This document shows, piece after piece, positions 16,841 to 29,261 of a stretch of 64,000 nt of DNA. A program made the position numbers and the translations under genes. Under the pieces are notes generated by a model that ran no database searches, had not been told where the DNA came from, and worked only from the letters and a program-made list of their open reading frames with translations. Positions within the stretch are counted from its first letter, which is position 1; every line of letters starts with the position of its first letter. Origin of the DNA: Nonomuraea guangzhouensis (GTDB lineage: Bacteria; Actinomycetota; Actinomycetes; Streptosporangiales; Streptosporangiaceae); contig NZ_JAHKRM010000010.1 of the NCBI RefSeq assembly GCF_019396345.1, positions 310,001 through 374,000 of the forward strand, in the 5' to 3' direction.

Positions 16841-18574
16841 TTGGCTGAGGAACCCCGCGCGCCGTTGCGGCGCATCATCAAACTCTTCCGCGCCTATCGA
16901 GGCCGGCTGGCCGTCGTCGGCGCACTCATCCTCCTGTCGTCCCTGGTCTCGCTGGCCTCGCCGTTCCTGCTGCGCGAGGTGCTGGACGTGGCGATCCCGT
17001 CCCGCGACGCCATGCTGCTCGCGCTCCTCGCCCTGGGCATGATCCTGGTCGCGGTGATCACCAGCGTGTTCGACGTCCTGCAGACGCTGGTCTCCACCAC
17101 GGTCGGTCAGCGGGTCATGCACGACCTGCGTACCTCCGTCTACGGCCACCTGCAGCGCATGTCGCTGGCCTTCTTCACCCGCACCAAGACCGGCGAGGTC
17201 CAGTCGCGCATCGCCAACGACATCGGCGGCATGCAGTCGGTGGTCACCTCCACCGCCACCTCGCTCATCTCGAACCTGACCACCGTGATCGCCACGATCG
17301 TGGCCATGCTGGCGCTCGACTGGCGGCTGACCGTGATCTCGCTCCTGCTGCTGCCGGTGTTCGTGGGGATCAGCCGCAAGGTCGGCAGCGAACGCCGCCG
17401 CATCACCTCCGAGCGGCAGCGGAAACTGGCGGTGATCTCGTCGATGGTGCAGGAGTCGCTGTCGATCAGCGGCATCCTGCTCGGCCGGACGATGGGCCGC
17501 TCGCCCGAGCTGACCGAACGCTTCGCCGACGCCTCCGACGAGCTGGCCGAACTGGGCGTGCAGTCGAGCATGGCGGGCCGCTGGCGCCAGTCGTCGATCC
17601 AGATCGTCATGGCCGCGATGCCCGCCCTGGTCTACTGGGCGGTCGGCTACACCGGCGTGATCTCCGTCGGCACGCTGGTGGCGTTCACGACGTTGCAGGT
17701 CAGCCTGTTCAGGCCGGCGGTGTCGCTGCTGCGGCTGGGCGTCGAGGTGCAGAGCTCGCTCGCGCTGTTCGGCCGCATCTTCGAGTACCTGGACCTGTCG
17801 GTCGACATCCACCCGGGCACCCGCACACTGAGCGACGTCCGCGGCGAGGTCCGCTACGAGCGGGTCGACTTCTCGTACGGCGAGGAGCCCACGCTCGCCG
17901 ACGTGGACATCACCGTGCCGCCGGGCACCAGCCTGGCCGTCGTCGGCGAGACCGGCTCGGGCAAGACGACACTCAGCTACCTGCTGCCCCGGCTCTACGA
18001 CGTGACCGGCGGCCGGGTGACGATCGACGGCGTGGACGTGCGCGACCTCACCTTCGACACACTGTCCGAGACGGTCGGCGTGGTCTCCCAGGAGACGTAC
18101 CTGTTCCACGCCACGATCGCCGACAACCTGCGCTTCGCCCGGCCGTCGGCCACGGACGAGGAGCTGGAGAAGGCCGCCAGGGCGGCGCGCATCCACGACC
18201 ACATCGCCTCGCTGCCCGACGGCTACGACACGCTGGTGGGCGAGCGCGGCTACCGGTTCTCCGGGGGCGAGAAGCAGCGCCTGGCCATCGCCCGCACCCT
18301 GCTGCGCAACCCGCCGGTGCTCGTGCTCGACGAGGCGACCAGCGCCCTCGACACCCAGACGGAACGGGCCGTACAGGAGGCGTTGGACACCCTGGCCGAG
18401 GGCCGCACCACGATCATGATCGCGCACCGCCTCTCGACGGTCCGCGACGCGGACCAGATCGTCGTCCTGGACCACGGCCGGGTCGTCGAACGCGGCACCC
18501 ACGACACGCTGATGTCACTGGAGGGCCACTACGCCGCCCTGGTGGACCGGGACCGCCCACTCGAACCGGTTTGA
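16841..18574 (+). CDS. ABC exporter with fused membrane and ATPase domains (multidrug type)
   Basis: A 577-residue half-transporter with a TTG start. The membrane domain (about residues 20-305) has six predicted helices. The ATPase domain contains Walker A VVGETGSGKTTL (about residue 371), Q-loop VVSQETYLF, signature FSGGEKQRLAIA, Walker B VLVLDEATSALD and the H-loop IAHRLST. All catalytic elements are intact, so it should pump as a homodimer; MsbA/LmrA-type lipid or drug export is the usual function. The adjacent divergent MarR gene suggests induction by its substrate. Confidence 0.93.
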   Translation: MAEEPRAPLRRIIKLFRAYRGRLAVVGALILLSSLVSLASPFLLREVLDVAIPSRDAMLLALLALGMILVAVITSVFDVLQTLVSTTVGQRVMHDLRTSVYGHLQRMSLAFFTRTKTGEVQSRIANDIGGMQSVVTSTATSLISNLTTVIATIVAMLALDWRLTVISLLLLPVFVGISRKVGSERRRITSERQRKLAVISSMVQESLSISGILLGRTMGRSPELTERFADASDELAELGVQSSMAGRWRQSSIQIVMAAMPALVYWAVGYTGVISVGTLVAFTTLQVSLFRPAVSLLRLGVEVQSSLALFGRIFEYLDLSVDIHPGTRTLSDVRGEVRYERVDFSYGEEPTLADVDITVPPGTSLAVVGETGSGKTTLSYLLPRLYDVTGGRVTIDGVDVRDLTFDTLSETVGVVSQETYLFHATIADNLRFARPSATDEELEKAARAARIHDHIASLPDGYDTLVGERGYRFSGGEKQRLAIARTLLRNPPVLVLDEATSALDTQTERAVQEALDTLAEGRTTIMIAHRLSTVRDADQIVVLDHGRVVERGTHDTLMSLEGHYAALVDRDRPLEPV

Positions 18575-18620
18575 CCCGCTGACGGGGGTTCGGGACCTAG
18601 TGGGGGGTAGGAGAGCGCGT

Positions 18621-18944
18621 ATGACCGAACTACCTCCGGACAGGCACGGCTACAGCGACGAACAGGGCATCGAGGTCGAAGAGTGGACCGACGACCTCGG
18701 TATCAGCCATGACATAGAAGAGGACGACCCCGCGCACGAGGACACGCTCGACGAGCGGCTGCGGCGCGAGGCCCCGGATCGGGAGCGAACCCCCCGCGCG
18801 TCGCACCGGCTCACCCAGCCCGACGAGGGGCTGGCGCCGGACACGGAGAGCGAGGAGTGGGGCCAGGATTGGGGGGAGGACGACGGTGATCTGTCCGCCG
18901 AGGAGCGCGCGGTCCGCGTCGACCCCGACGACGGACTCAGGTGA
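18621..18944 (+). CDS. Small acidic protein, DUF5709-like
   Basis: A 107-residue, highly acidic protein from ATG 18621 (GTAGGAGA upstream). It has HGYSDEQGIEVEEWTDDLGI, DTLDERLRREAPD and SEEWGQDWGEDDGDLSAEE. The pattern matches DUF5709, a family of small actinobacterial proteins of unknown role, as I recall it. No membrane segment is seen. It lies after the ABC exporter with a 46-bp gap, and its last 8 bp overlap the convergent HAD gene. Confidence 0.7.
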   Translation: MTELPPDRHGYSDEQGIEVEEWTDDLGISHDIEEDDPAHEDTLDERLRREAPDRERTPRASHRLTQPDEGLAPDTESEEWGQDWGEDDGDLSAEERAVRVDPDDGLR

Positions 18945-19590
18945 GCCGCTCCAGCGCCGGCAGCAGAGCGGGCAGATCGTCGACGATCAGGTCGGCGGCC
19001 CGCGCCTGCGACCGCTCGGCGTGCAGGTATCCCCAGGGGCCCCGGCGCAGTAGCGCCGTGCGCATGCCCGCCCGCCCGGCCGGGAGCACGTCGTTGTCCA
19101 GCCGGTCGCCCACGTAGAGGATCTCGGCGGGCTCCCGCCCGGCGATGGCGGCCACCTTGGCGAAGAACTCGGGGGCGGGCTTGGACACACCCCAGCCCTC
19201 GGACGTGTGCACCGAGTCGACGGGCAGGTCCATGGCGACCAGCGCGTCGAAGGCCCTGGCCGGCTGGTTGCCCGCGACGATCACCTGGTAGCCGGCCGCA
19301 CGCAGTGCCTTGAGGCTCTCGCGGACGTCGGGGTAGAGGTCGTCGGCGTCGAAGTGGTTACGCAGGCTGTGGGGTTCGTCCCGTTCCCAGGCCGCGATCT
19401 CGGCCCCGACGTCGATGCCGGGGCGTACGAGCTGGAACGCCTCGCTGTGGGAGCGGTCGAGCGCGGCCATCCCGCCGAGCGCACCCATCAGCACGAACCT
19501 GCTCACGCCGAGCCGGTCGGCCCAGCGGGACCAGATGCGGGTCTCGTCGATGAGCGTCTCGCCCACGTCGAACACCACTGCCTTGATCAT
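18937..19590 (-). CDS. HAD-superfamily hydrolase
   Basis: A 217-residue protein from ATG at 19590, chosen because a perfect AGGAGG precedes it. It has HAD motifs: I VVFDVGETLIDE with the second Asp replaced by Gly-Glu-Thr (DVGET, common in this branch), II VIVAGNQ, III KPAPEFF and IV VGDRLDNDVLPA. The cap is helical (about residues 18-80). It is probably a phosphatase or dehalogenase-like enzyme with unknown substrate, ending against the DUF5709 gene. Confidence 0.85.
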   Translation of the reverse strand: MIKAVVFDVGETLIDETRIWSRWADRLGVSRFVLMGALGGMAALDRSHSEAFQLVRPGIDVGAEIAAWERDEPHSLRNHFDADDLYPDVRESLKALRAAGYQVIVAGNQPARAFDALVAMDLPVDSVHTSEGWGVSKPAPEFFAKVAAIAGREPAEILYVGDRLDNDVLPAGRAGMRTALLRRGPWGYLHAERSQARAADLIVDDLPALLPALERLT

Positions 19591-19723
19591 CAAACCTCCT
19601 GGATCGTCCCCCCAACTGTACGGATCCATCGTCGATCTTCGGTACGGGGCCGTTCGGGGTGTGTTCCGCCGCGCCAGGTGGAATACTTAGCGTGCCCGTT
19701 CGAATACGAAGGGACAGATTTCA

Positions 19724-20335
19724 ATGGTCACCATGGCGATCCGGGACGACGAAGACACCGAGCCGGAGCAGACCAGCGACAGCCGGATGCCGCGTACCGC
19801 TCGAGGGCTGTTCGATGCCCTCCCCCATCTGCCCGGCCTCCGGCAAGAAGTCATAAAAGGGAGCTTGATCGTGAGCCCGATGGGCACCCCCGAGCACGCT
19901 TGGATCGCTTCCGACCTGAGCGAGGCCCTGCTGCCAATCAGGAGGGAACGCGGCTGGCGTGCTGCCGTGGGCACCGTGAGCGTCTGCATCGAGGGCTCGC
20001 GGGAGTCACTCTCACCGGATTACCTGCTATCGCCGCCCAACTGCCGACGCTGGGGCGATTACGAACTACTGTCCTCTCATGTCCTCCTGGTAGCCGAGGT
20101 GGTATCACCGACCAGCGCCCATCGCGATCACCACGAGAAGCAGGAGATCTACGCCCAAGGCGGAGTGCCGGTCTACCTGTTGATCGATCCGATCGCCAGC
20201 CAACCGGCGGCCATCGTGTTCAGCGAGATAAAGGACGGCGCCTACCAGAAGACGACCAGGGTGGTCATGGGCACGCCGCTCTATCTACCCAAGCCGATCG
20301 ACTTCGAGCTCGACACCTCGATCTTCAAGGCATAA
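19724..20335 (+). CDS. Uma2 family (DUF820) PD-(D/E)xK nuclease-like protein, copy 1
   Basis: A 203-residue protein from ATG 19724. It shows the Uma2 pattern: an N-terminal helix, EVIKGSLIVSP, SLSPDYLLSPPN with the acidic residue, VAEVVSPTSAHRDHHEKQEIYAQGG with the glutamate and lysine of the nuclease-like core, and GVPVYLLIDP. The family is named for its PD-(D/E)xK fold, but cleavage has rarely been tested. A second copy follows 28 bp later with the same leader sequence (CGAAGGGAC), so this is a recent tandem duplication. Confidence 0.82.
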   Translation: MVTMAIRDDEDTEPEQTSDSRMPRTARGLFDALPHLPGLRQEVIKGSLIVSPMGTPEHAWIASDLSEALLPIRRERGWRAAVGTVSVCIEGSRESLSPDYLLSPPNCRRWGDYELLSSHVLLVAEVVSPTSAHRDHHEKQEIYAQGGVPVYLLIDPIASQPAAIVFSEIKDGAYQKTTRVVMGTPLYLPKPIDFELDTSIFKA

Positions 20336-20362
20336 GCCGCTCCATACGAAGGGACGGATTCA

Positions 20363-20957
20363 ATGGTCGCCACCTCTCGCAAGCCACATGCGAAATGCGC
20401 GTGGACCAGTGATCAGCGCATGCCCGTTACCGCACGGGAGATGTTCGATGCCCTGCCACCCCTCTCCGGCTTCCGGGCCGAAGTCATCGAAGGGAACCTG
20501 ATCTTGGCACCTGTTGGGAATCCCGAGCACGCCGGCTGCGCGATGAAGCTGTACCGCGCGCTCATTCCCGTCCTGGACGAGCATCGATGGGAAGGATGGG
20601 CCGGCAATGTCGATGTGTGCATCGAGGGTTCACGAGACCCCGTCGAGCCCGACTTCGTCCTGGCTCCGGCCGACTGTCCTCGCTGGGGCAATCGGGAGTT
20701 GCTGTCCTCGGGTCTGATCATGGTCGCCGAGGTCGTCTCGACAAGCAGCGTCCGAAGAGACCGCGAAGACAAGCCACCTCTCTACGCGGCAGGCGGCGTG
20801 CCGATCTACCTGCTGATCGACACGGTCGCTGAACCACCGTCCGTCACCGTCTACAGCGACATCAGAGACGGTGTCTACCGGACGACGGCCACCGTGCCTG
20901 TCGGGACCCCGCTCCGGTTGCCAGCCCCGATCGACTTCGAACTCAACACCTCTATCT

Positions 20958-20968
<11 letters not shown>
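20363..20968 (+). CDS. Uma2 family (DUF820) PD-(D/E)xK nuclease-like protein, copy 2
   Basis: A 201-residue paralogue of the preceding gene, from ATG 20363. Matching blocks are TAREMFDALPPL, EVIEGNLILAP, VEPDFVLAPADC, VAEVVSTSSVRRDREDKPP and GVPIYLLID, so the core acidic and lysine positions are kept. Both end with the same six residues (SIFKA preceded by Thr). Its end overlaps the hrpA stop by 11 bp on the opposite strand. Confidence 0.82.
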
Positions 20969-24827
<3,859 letters not shown>

Positions 24828-25075
24828 ACTGCTATCAGGATATTTGAGCCCCGCGTCGCCGGAGCCAACCTCCCCATGCTGCCTGACGCCGGCGGCTGTC
24901 CGCATCTCAATATCCAGCGCCCGTCGTTGACCGTGATCGCCCAAGACGGGCCCACTCTCCCCAGAGTTGTCGTCGTGGACGACCACGGTCACTAATGAGA
25001 CTCCTCAAAAGCCCATCAGGTTGCGCTCCGGACCCACCTTTCTTGATCACCCAGGTAGGAGCGTCGCGAAGATGA

Positions 25076-25789
25076 TCATTTGACCGCGAGGGCGGCTCCG
25101 ATGATCCCCGCTTCGTTGCGGAGGCGGGCCGGGACGATCGGGGTGTCCACGTGCACGTACGGCAGGAACTTGTCCGCCTTCTTGCTCACGCCCCCGCCGA
25201 TGACGAACAGCGACGGCCAGAACAGCATCTCCACGTGCCGCAGGTACTCCTCCACCCGCCCGCCCCACTTCTCCCACGTCAGGCCGTGCTCCTCGCGGGC
25301 GCGGTCGGAGGCGCGGAGCTCGGCGTCCTTGCCGTGGATCTGCAGGTGCCCGAACTCGGTGTTCGGCACCAGGACGCCGTCGGCGAACACCGCGCTGCCG
25401 ATGCCCGTCCCGAACGTCAGCATGATCACGGTCCCCTCGCGGCCCTGACCCTCGCCGAACCTCATCTCCGCGATCCCGGCCGCGTCGGCGTCGTTGAGTA
25501 CGGTCGCGCCGTCGAAGAGCTTCGTCGCGTTGACGCCGATCCAGGAGTGGTGCACGTTCGCGGCCGTCATGATCACGCCGTTCAGCACCACGCCGGGGAA
25601 CGTGACGCCGACCGGGCCCGTCCAGCCGAAGTGCTTGACGATCTCCACCACGACCTCGGACACGCCCTGCGGCTTGGCCGGTTGCGGCGTGGGGATGCGC
25701 AGGCGCTCCTGCGTCAACTGCCCCGACGCGGTGTCCACGGGGGCGCCCTTGATCCCGGATCCACCGATGTCAATGCCCAAAACTTCCAT
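25076..25789 (-). CDS. ppgK: Polyphosphate glucokinase (ROK family)
   Basis: A 237-residue protein from ATG at 25789 with GGAGGG upstream. It begins EVLGIDIGGSGIKGAPVDT, the phosphate-1 loop. It also contains GVTFPGVV, VLNDADAAGIAE with the catalytic aspartate, LTFGTGIGSAVFADG as the second phosphate loop, FGHLQIHGKDAE, and VIGGGVSKKADKF. These are the hallmarks of actinobacterial PpgK, which phosphorylates glucose with polyphosphate or ATP. The zinc-cysteine motif of other ROK proteins is absent, as expected for PpgK. It appears monocistronic. Confidence 0.93.
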   Translation of the reverse strand: MEVLGIDIGGSGIKGAPVDTASGQLTQERLRIPTPQPAKPQGVSEVVVEIVKHFGWTGPVGVTFPGVVLNGVIMTAANVHHSWIGVNATKLFDGATVLNDADAAGIAEMRFGEGQGREGTVIMLTFGTGIGSAVFADGVLVPNTEFGHLQIHGKDAELRASDRAREEHGLTWEKWGGRVEEYLRHVEMLFWPSLFVIGGGVSKKADKFLPYVHVDTPIVPARLRNEAGIIGAALAVK

Positions 25790-25910
25790 GTCCCTCCACT
25801 CCCCCGAAAACGGCCTCATTGACGCGCTGGGCCAATATTTCTGGCCCTTACTGAACCGCCCTTGCGTCTCCCGCGTATCTCCGGCCACAAGCGCTAACAA
25901 GGAGGCACGG

Positions 25911-27041
25911 ATGCGGCTCCGCATCATCACACTCTGCGCTGGTGCGGTCGTCTTGAGCACGACCCTCACCGCCCCCGCACAGGCAGCGACGAATACCAAG
26001 TTTGACGTCGTGAATGTCGTTTCCGACATCAAGGGAAAGGCAGCAGTCACCGATCCTAAACTGGTCAACCCTTGGGGGCTGGCCATGGGCAAGACCCTGT
26101 GGGTCTCCAACACCGGCACCGGCTCCGCCACCGTCTACTCGGGCGCGGGACAGAAGGAAGCGACCGAGGTGGCCATCCCCGGTGGCGCTCCGACCGGCCA
26201 GGTGTTCAACAGCTCGGGCGAGGGCTTCACCGTCAAGGGCAAGCCCGCCTCGTTCATCTTCTCCAGCCCGAGTGGCGCGATCAGCGGCTGGAACGCCGAG
26301 GTGGACCCGAAGAACGCGATCATCGCGGCCTTCACCCGGGGCGCCGACTACAAGGGCCTCGCGATGGTGAACACCGATGACGGCGACTTCCTGCTGGCCG
26401 CCGACTTCGCCAACGGGCGCCTCGCCGCGTGGAACTCCGAGTTCGAGAAGATCAACCTGTCTCACCGGGCGTTCAGGGACTCGTCGGTTCCCTCCAACTA
26501 CAAGCCGTACAACGTGACCTTCAGCGGCGGCAGCGTCTGGGTCGCCTATGCCCTGCGCGACTCGGCGACCGGAAAGTCCATCCCGGGCGCCGGCAAGGGC
26601 TTCGTCAGCCGCTACAGCGTGAGCGGACGCCTGCTCGGACGCATCGCACGCACCGGGCTCAACGCCCCGTGGGCCGTCGTCGCCGCCCCGAAGCAGTTCG
26701 GCGTGTACACCGGATCGGTGCTGGTCGGCAACTTCGGTGACGGGACGATCCACGCTTACCGCGGCAACCGCCACCTGGGCGCGCTGCGCGACGGCAACGG
26801 CAAGACGATCCTGCTGCCGGGCCTGTGGGACCTCGAGCAGGGCACCGCGGCCACCGGCGGCGAGAACGCCCTGTGGTTCTCGGCCGGCATCGAGAAGACC
26901 CAGCACGGCCTGGTGGGCCTGATCCGGCCCGCGGGCTCGGGATCGCAGGTGAGCACCCCGTCGACGAGCCCTACGCCGACGAACCACTCGTCGCACAAGC
27001 CGTCGACGACGTCCAGTCAGTCCCCGTACGGGAGTTACTGA
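25911..27041 (+). CDS. Secreted beta-propeller protein, TIGR03118-like
   Basis: A 376-residue protein starting at ATG 25911 behind AAGGAGG. A signal peptide (RLRIITLCAGAVVLSTTLTA) ends APAQA. The body has the TIGR03118 pattern: LVNPWGLAMG, GVPTGQVFN-like repeats, SGAISGWN, GLAMVNTDDGDFLLAADFANG, SYKPYNV-like and GNFGDGTIHAY. The last 40 residues are a Ser/Thr/Pro linker with no LPxTG or membrane anchor. Function unknown; probably extracellular. A strong terminator follows. Confidence 0.85.
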   Translation: MRLRIITLCAGAVVLSTTLTAPAQAATNTKFDVVNVVSDIKGKAAVTDPKLVNPWGLAMGKTLWVSNTGTGSATVYSGAGQKEATEVAIPGGAPTGQVFNSSGEGFTVKGKPASFIFSSPSGAISGWNAEVDPKNAIIAAFTRGADYKGLAMVNTDDGDFLLAADFANGRLAAWNSEFEKINLSHRAFRDSSVPSNYKPYNVTFSGGSVWVAYALRDSATGKSIPGAGKGFVSRYSVSGRLLGRIARTGLNAPWAVVAAPKQFGVYTGSVLVGNFGDGTIHAYRGNRHLGALRDGNGKTILLPGLWDLEQGTAATGGENALWFSAGIEKTQHGLVGLIRPAGSGSQVSTPSTSPTPTNHSSHKPSTTSSQSPYGSY

Positions 27042-27056
27042 CAGGACCCGCTGAGC

Positions 27057-27107
27057 GTTTCCGGCACGGCAGGCGCGAGCCGTGCCGGAAACAAGCGCTA
27101 GGTTTTT
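27057..27107 (+). terminator. Rho-independent terminator after the propeller gene
   Basis: GTTTCCGGCACGGC (27057-27070) pairs perfectly with 27079-27092 around an 8-nt loop, and TTTTT follows at 27103-27107. Confidence 0.9.
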
Positions 27108-27192
27108 ATCTGAATTCCGTACGACTTTCATGCGGCTCAGCCCGGGGATGACTCACATCCTGTGCGAGCCGCTTTCTCAGTTGGGCCGCCGC

Positions 27193-27240
27193 TTGACCTT
27201 GTCCCTGGGGTAACCCTCAGCGTGGAGGGTGACAGGGACG
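27193..27240 (+). promoter_or_regulatory. MerR promoter region with dyad
   Basis: TTGACC (27193-27198) is a -35-like element. A perfect dyad ACCCTC-N6-GAGGGT (27213-27230) follows, as often seen at actinobacterial MerR autoregulated promoters. A weaker flanking repeat, TGTCCCTG / CAGGGACG, encloses it. Exact -10 not identified. Confidence 0.55.
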
Positions 27241-27252
27241 AAGGAGGCGGCG

Positions 27253-28068
27253 ATGGGCCTGCTGACGATCGGGGCGTTCGCCAAGGAGTCCAGGCTCTCG
27301 CCGAAGGCGCTGCGGCTCTACGACGAGCTCGGACTGCTCATACCGGCCAGGATCGACCCGGTCAACGGCTACCGGCTCTACGAACCGGACCAGCTCGAAC
27401 GGGCCAGGCTCGTCGCCTGGCTGCGCCGGGCGGGCATGCCGCTGGCCAGGATCAGGACCGTCTGCGACCTTGAGCCCGCCGCGGCGGCCGAGGAACTGCG
27501 CGCCTACTGGGCGCGGGTCGAGGCCGAGCACGCGAGCCGGAAAGACGTCGTCGCCTTCCTCGTCGAGCGGCTCACGGGAGAGGGCGGTTCGATGTTCGAG
27601 GTAGAGGTACGCGAGGTACCGGAGCGGATGCTGCTGATCGCCAAGCGCAGCGTCACGATCGACCAGCTCGCCGGGTTCACCACGGAGCAGGTGGCGCGGT
27701 TCGGGAACGGCACACTGCCCGTGCTGCCGGGGATCGGCGGGGCGCCGTTCCTGGTGTTCCACGGGGAGGTCGACGCCGACAGCGACGGGCCGGTCGAGTG
27801 GTGCCGGCCCATCCCTGCCGAGCAGGCCGACGAGATCGGCCGCCGGTTCCCCGACCTGCAGGTGCGGGCCGATCCCGCGCATCGGGAGGCGTACGTGCGG
27901 CTGACCGCGGCGCAGGTCGACGAGGCCGGCTCGATGCGGGCGATCCAGGCGCTGCGGGACTGGGCAGGCGAGCGGGAGTTCAGCGGGCCGCCCCGGCAGG
28001 TGTTCTTCGCCGACCTGACCACGGCGGCCGAGGACGCCCCGGTGAGCGACCTGGTGGGTCCGTTCTAA
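27253..28068 (+). CDS. MerR family regulator with GyrI-like effector domain
   Basis: A 271-residue protein from ATG 27253 with AAGGAGG before it. The N-terminus is a MerR winged helix: TIGAFAKESRLSPKALRLYD, then ELGLLIPARIDPVNGYRLYE with the RY, and a dimerisation coil to about residue 110. The C-terminal half (FEVEVREVPERMLLIAKRSV onward) is a GyrI/BmrR-like small-molecule domain; the segment ending RLTAAQVDEAGS fits that fold. It resembles multidrug sensors. The dyad upstream suggests autoregulation. It converges on the HAD gene with a 4-bp overlap. Confidence 0.87.
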   Translation: MGLLTIGAFAKESRLSPKALRLYDELGLLIPARIDPVNGYRLYEPDQLERARLVAWLRRAGMPLARIRTVCDLEPAAAAEELRAYWARVEAEHASRKDVVAFLVERLTGEGGSMFEVEVREVPERMLLIAKRSVTIDQLAGFTTEQVARFGNGTLPVLPGIGGAPFLVFHGEVDADSDGPVEWCRPIPAEQADEIGRRFPDLQVRADPAHREAYVRLTAAQVDEAGSMRAIQALRDWAGEREFSGPPRQVFFADLTTAAEDAPVSDLVGPF

Positions 28069-28643
28069 CCGAGAACGGCCGCCAGGTCGGCGATGCCGCG
28101 GTAGTGCACGCCGGTCATCCCCAGGGCCTGGGCGCCCGCCACGTTCTCCGGCCGGTCGTCGACGAACAGGCAGCGCTCGGGCGCGGCGCCGGCCAGTTCG
28201 GCCGCCAGCTCGTAGATCCGCCGGTCGGGCTTGGCCAGCCCCACCCGGGCGCTGCTGACCACCGCGTCGGCGAAGTACGTGAGCCCGAGCCACTCCAGGT
28301 GCTCCTCCAGCGTGTCCATGGCGTTGGTGACCAGCACCACCGGCACCTGCTCCTGGGCCCGCGCCAGCAGCGCCCTGACCTCCTCGTCCACCCAGAACGG
28401 CACCGCCGCGAACTCGGCGGCGGCCTGGCGGGCCCGCTCGTCGCCGCCCAGCGCGACGGCGATCGACTCGATCCACTGGGCCTCGGTGATGTGGCCGAGC
28501 GTGGCGGGGCCGATCAGATCGGGGTCGAAGGCGGTCTTCCGCAGGGGCAGGCCGTAACGGGCCTCGATGTCGGCCTGGACCGCGTGGTCGAACTGGCGGA
28601 GCACTCCATCTAGATCACAGAGGACCGCGTCAAAGGGGATCAC
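28065..28643 (-). CDS. HAD-superfamily hydrolase (phosphoglycolate phosphatase-like)
   Basis: A 192-residue protein with a GTG start overlapping the response-regulator stop as GTGA, so translation is likely coupled. It contains motif I FDAVLCDLDGVL, motif II VVLVTNAMDT, motif III LAKPDRRIY and motif IV CLFVDDRPENVAGA. A helical cap sits at about residues 16-75. The substrate is unknown. Its place at the end of an esterase-regulator-HAD operon could hint at a shared metabolite. Confidence 0.87.
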   Translation of the reverse strand: MIPFDAVLCDLDGVLRQFDHAVQADIEARYGLPLRKTAFDPDLIGPATLGHITEAQWIESIAVALGGDERARQAAAEFAAVPFWVDEEVRALLARAQEQVPVVLVTNAMDTLEEHLEWLGLTYFADAVVSSARVGLAKPDRRIYELAAELAGAAPERCLFVDDRPENVAGAQALGMTGVHYRGIADLAAVLG

Positions 28644-29245
28644 AACCACCCATTGTGCCGCGCCAGCTGGGCGGCCTCGATCCTGTTCCGGGTGCTCGTC
28701 TTGCCGATGGCGGACGACAGGTGGTTGCGTACCGTGCTCTCGGAAAGGTGCAGCCGCGCCGCCACGTCCGCGATCGTGGAGCCGTCGAGCGCGGCGGCCA
28801 GCACCTCCCGCTCGCGGTCCGTGAGCGGGCTGGGCCCGGCGTTCAGCGCGGCGGCGGCCAGGGCGGGATCGATGATCCGCTCCCCCGCCACCGCCCGGCG
28901 GATCGCCGCGGCCAGCTCCTCCACCGGCCCGTCCTTGACCAGGAACCCCGCCGCCCCCGCCTCCATCGCCCGCCTGAGGTAGCCCGGTCTGGCGAACGTG
29001 GTCAGGACCAGCACCGCGCACTCCGGCAGCGCGGCGCGCAGCACGGGCAGCACGTCGAGACCGCTGCGGCCGGGCAGCTCGATGTCGAGCAGCGCCACGT
29101 CGGGCCGGTGCTCCGTGGCCGCCGGTACGATCTCGTGGCCGGCGGACACCTGGGCGACGATCTCCAGGTCGTCCTCCAGCCCGAGCAGCAGCGCCAGGGC
29201 GTCGCGCATCATCCCCTGGTCCTCGGCGATCATGACTCTGATCAC
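28640..29245 (-). CDS. NarL/LuxR family response regulator, no adjacent kinase
   Basis: A 201-residue protein from ATG at 29245. Its receiver domain has IAEDQGMMRDALAL, the phospho-acceptor Asp in VALLDIELPG (about residue 54), the Thr in LTTFARPGY, and the Lys in FLVKDG. The C-terminal LuxR helix-turn-helix is SPLTDREREVLAAALDGSTI, then ADVAARLHLSESTVRNHLS. It resembles DesR-type regulators, which normally sit beside a DesK-like histidine kinase. None is here: 16 bp upstream is an esterase and downstream a coupled HAD gene. Confidence 0.92.
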   Translation of the reverse strand: MIRVMIAEDQGMMRDALALLLGLEDDLEIVAQVSAGHEIVPAATEHRPDVALLDIELPGRSGLDVLPVLRAALPECAVLVLTTFARPGYLRRAMEAGAAGFLVKDGPVEELAAAIRRAVAGERIIDPALAAAALNAGPSPLTDREREVLAAALDGSTIADVAARLHLSESTVRNHLSSAIGKTSTRNRIEAAQLARHNGWL

Positions 29246-29261
29246 GACGCCCCCTTCGCGC

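Noticed and set aside
16772..18502. Upstream extension of the MarR frame
   Set aside because: It is antisense of the ABC exporter; the MarR domain starts at 16771.
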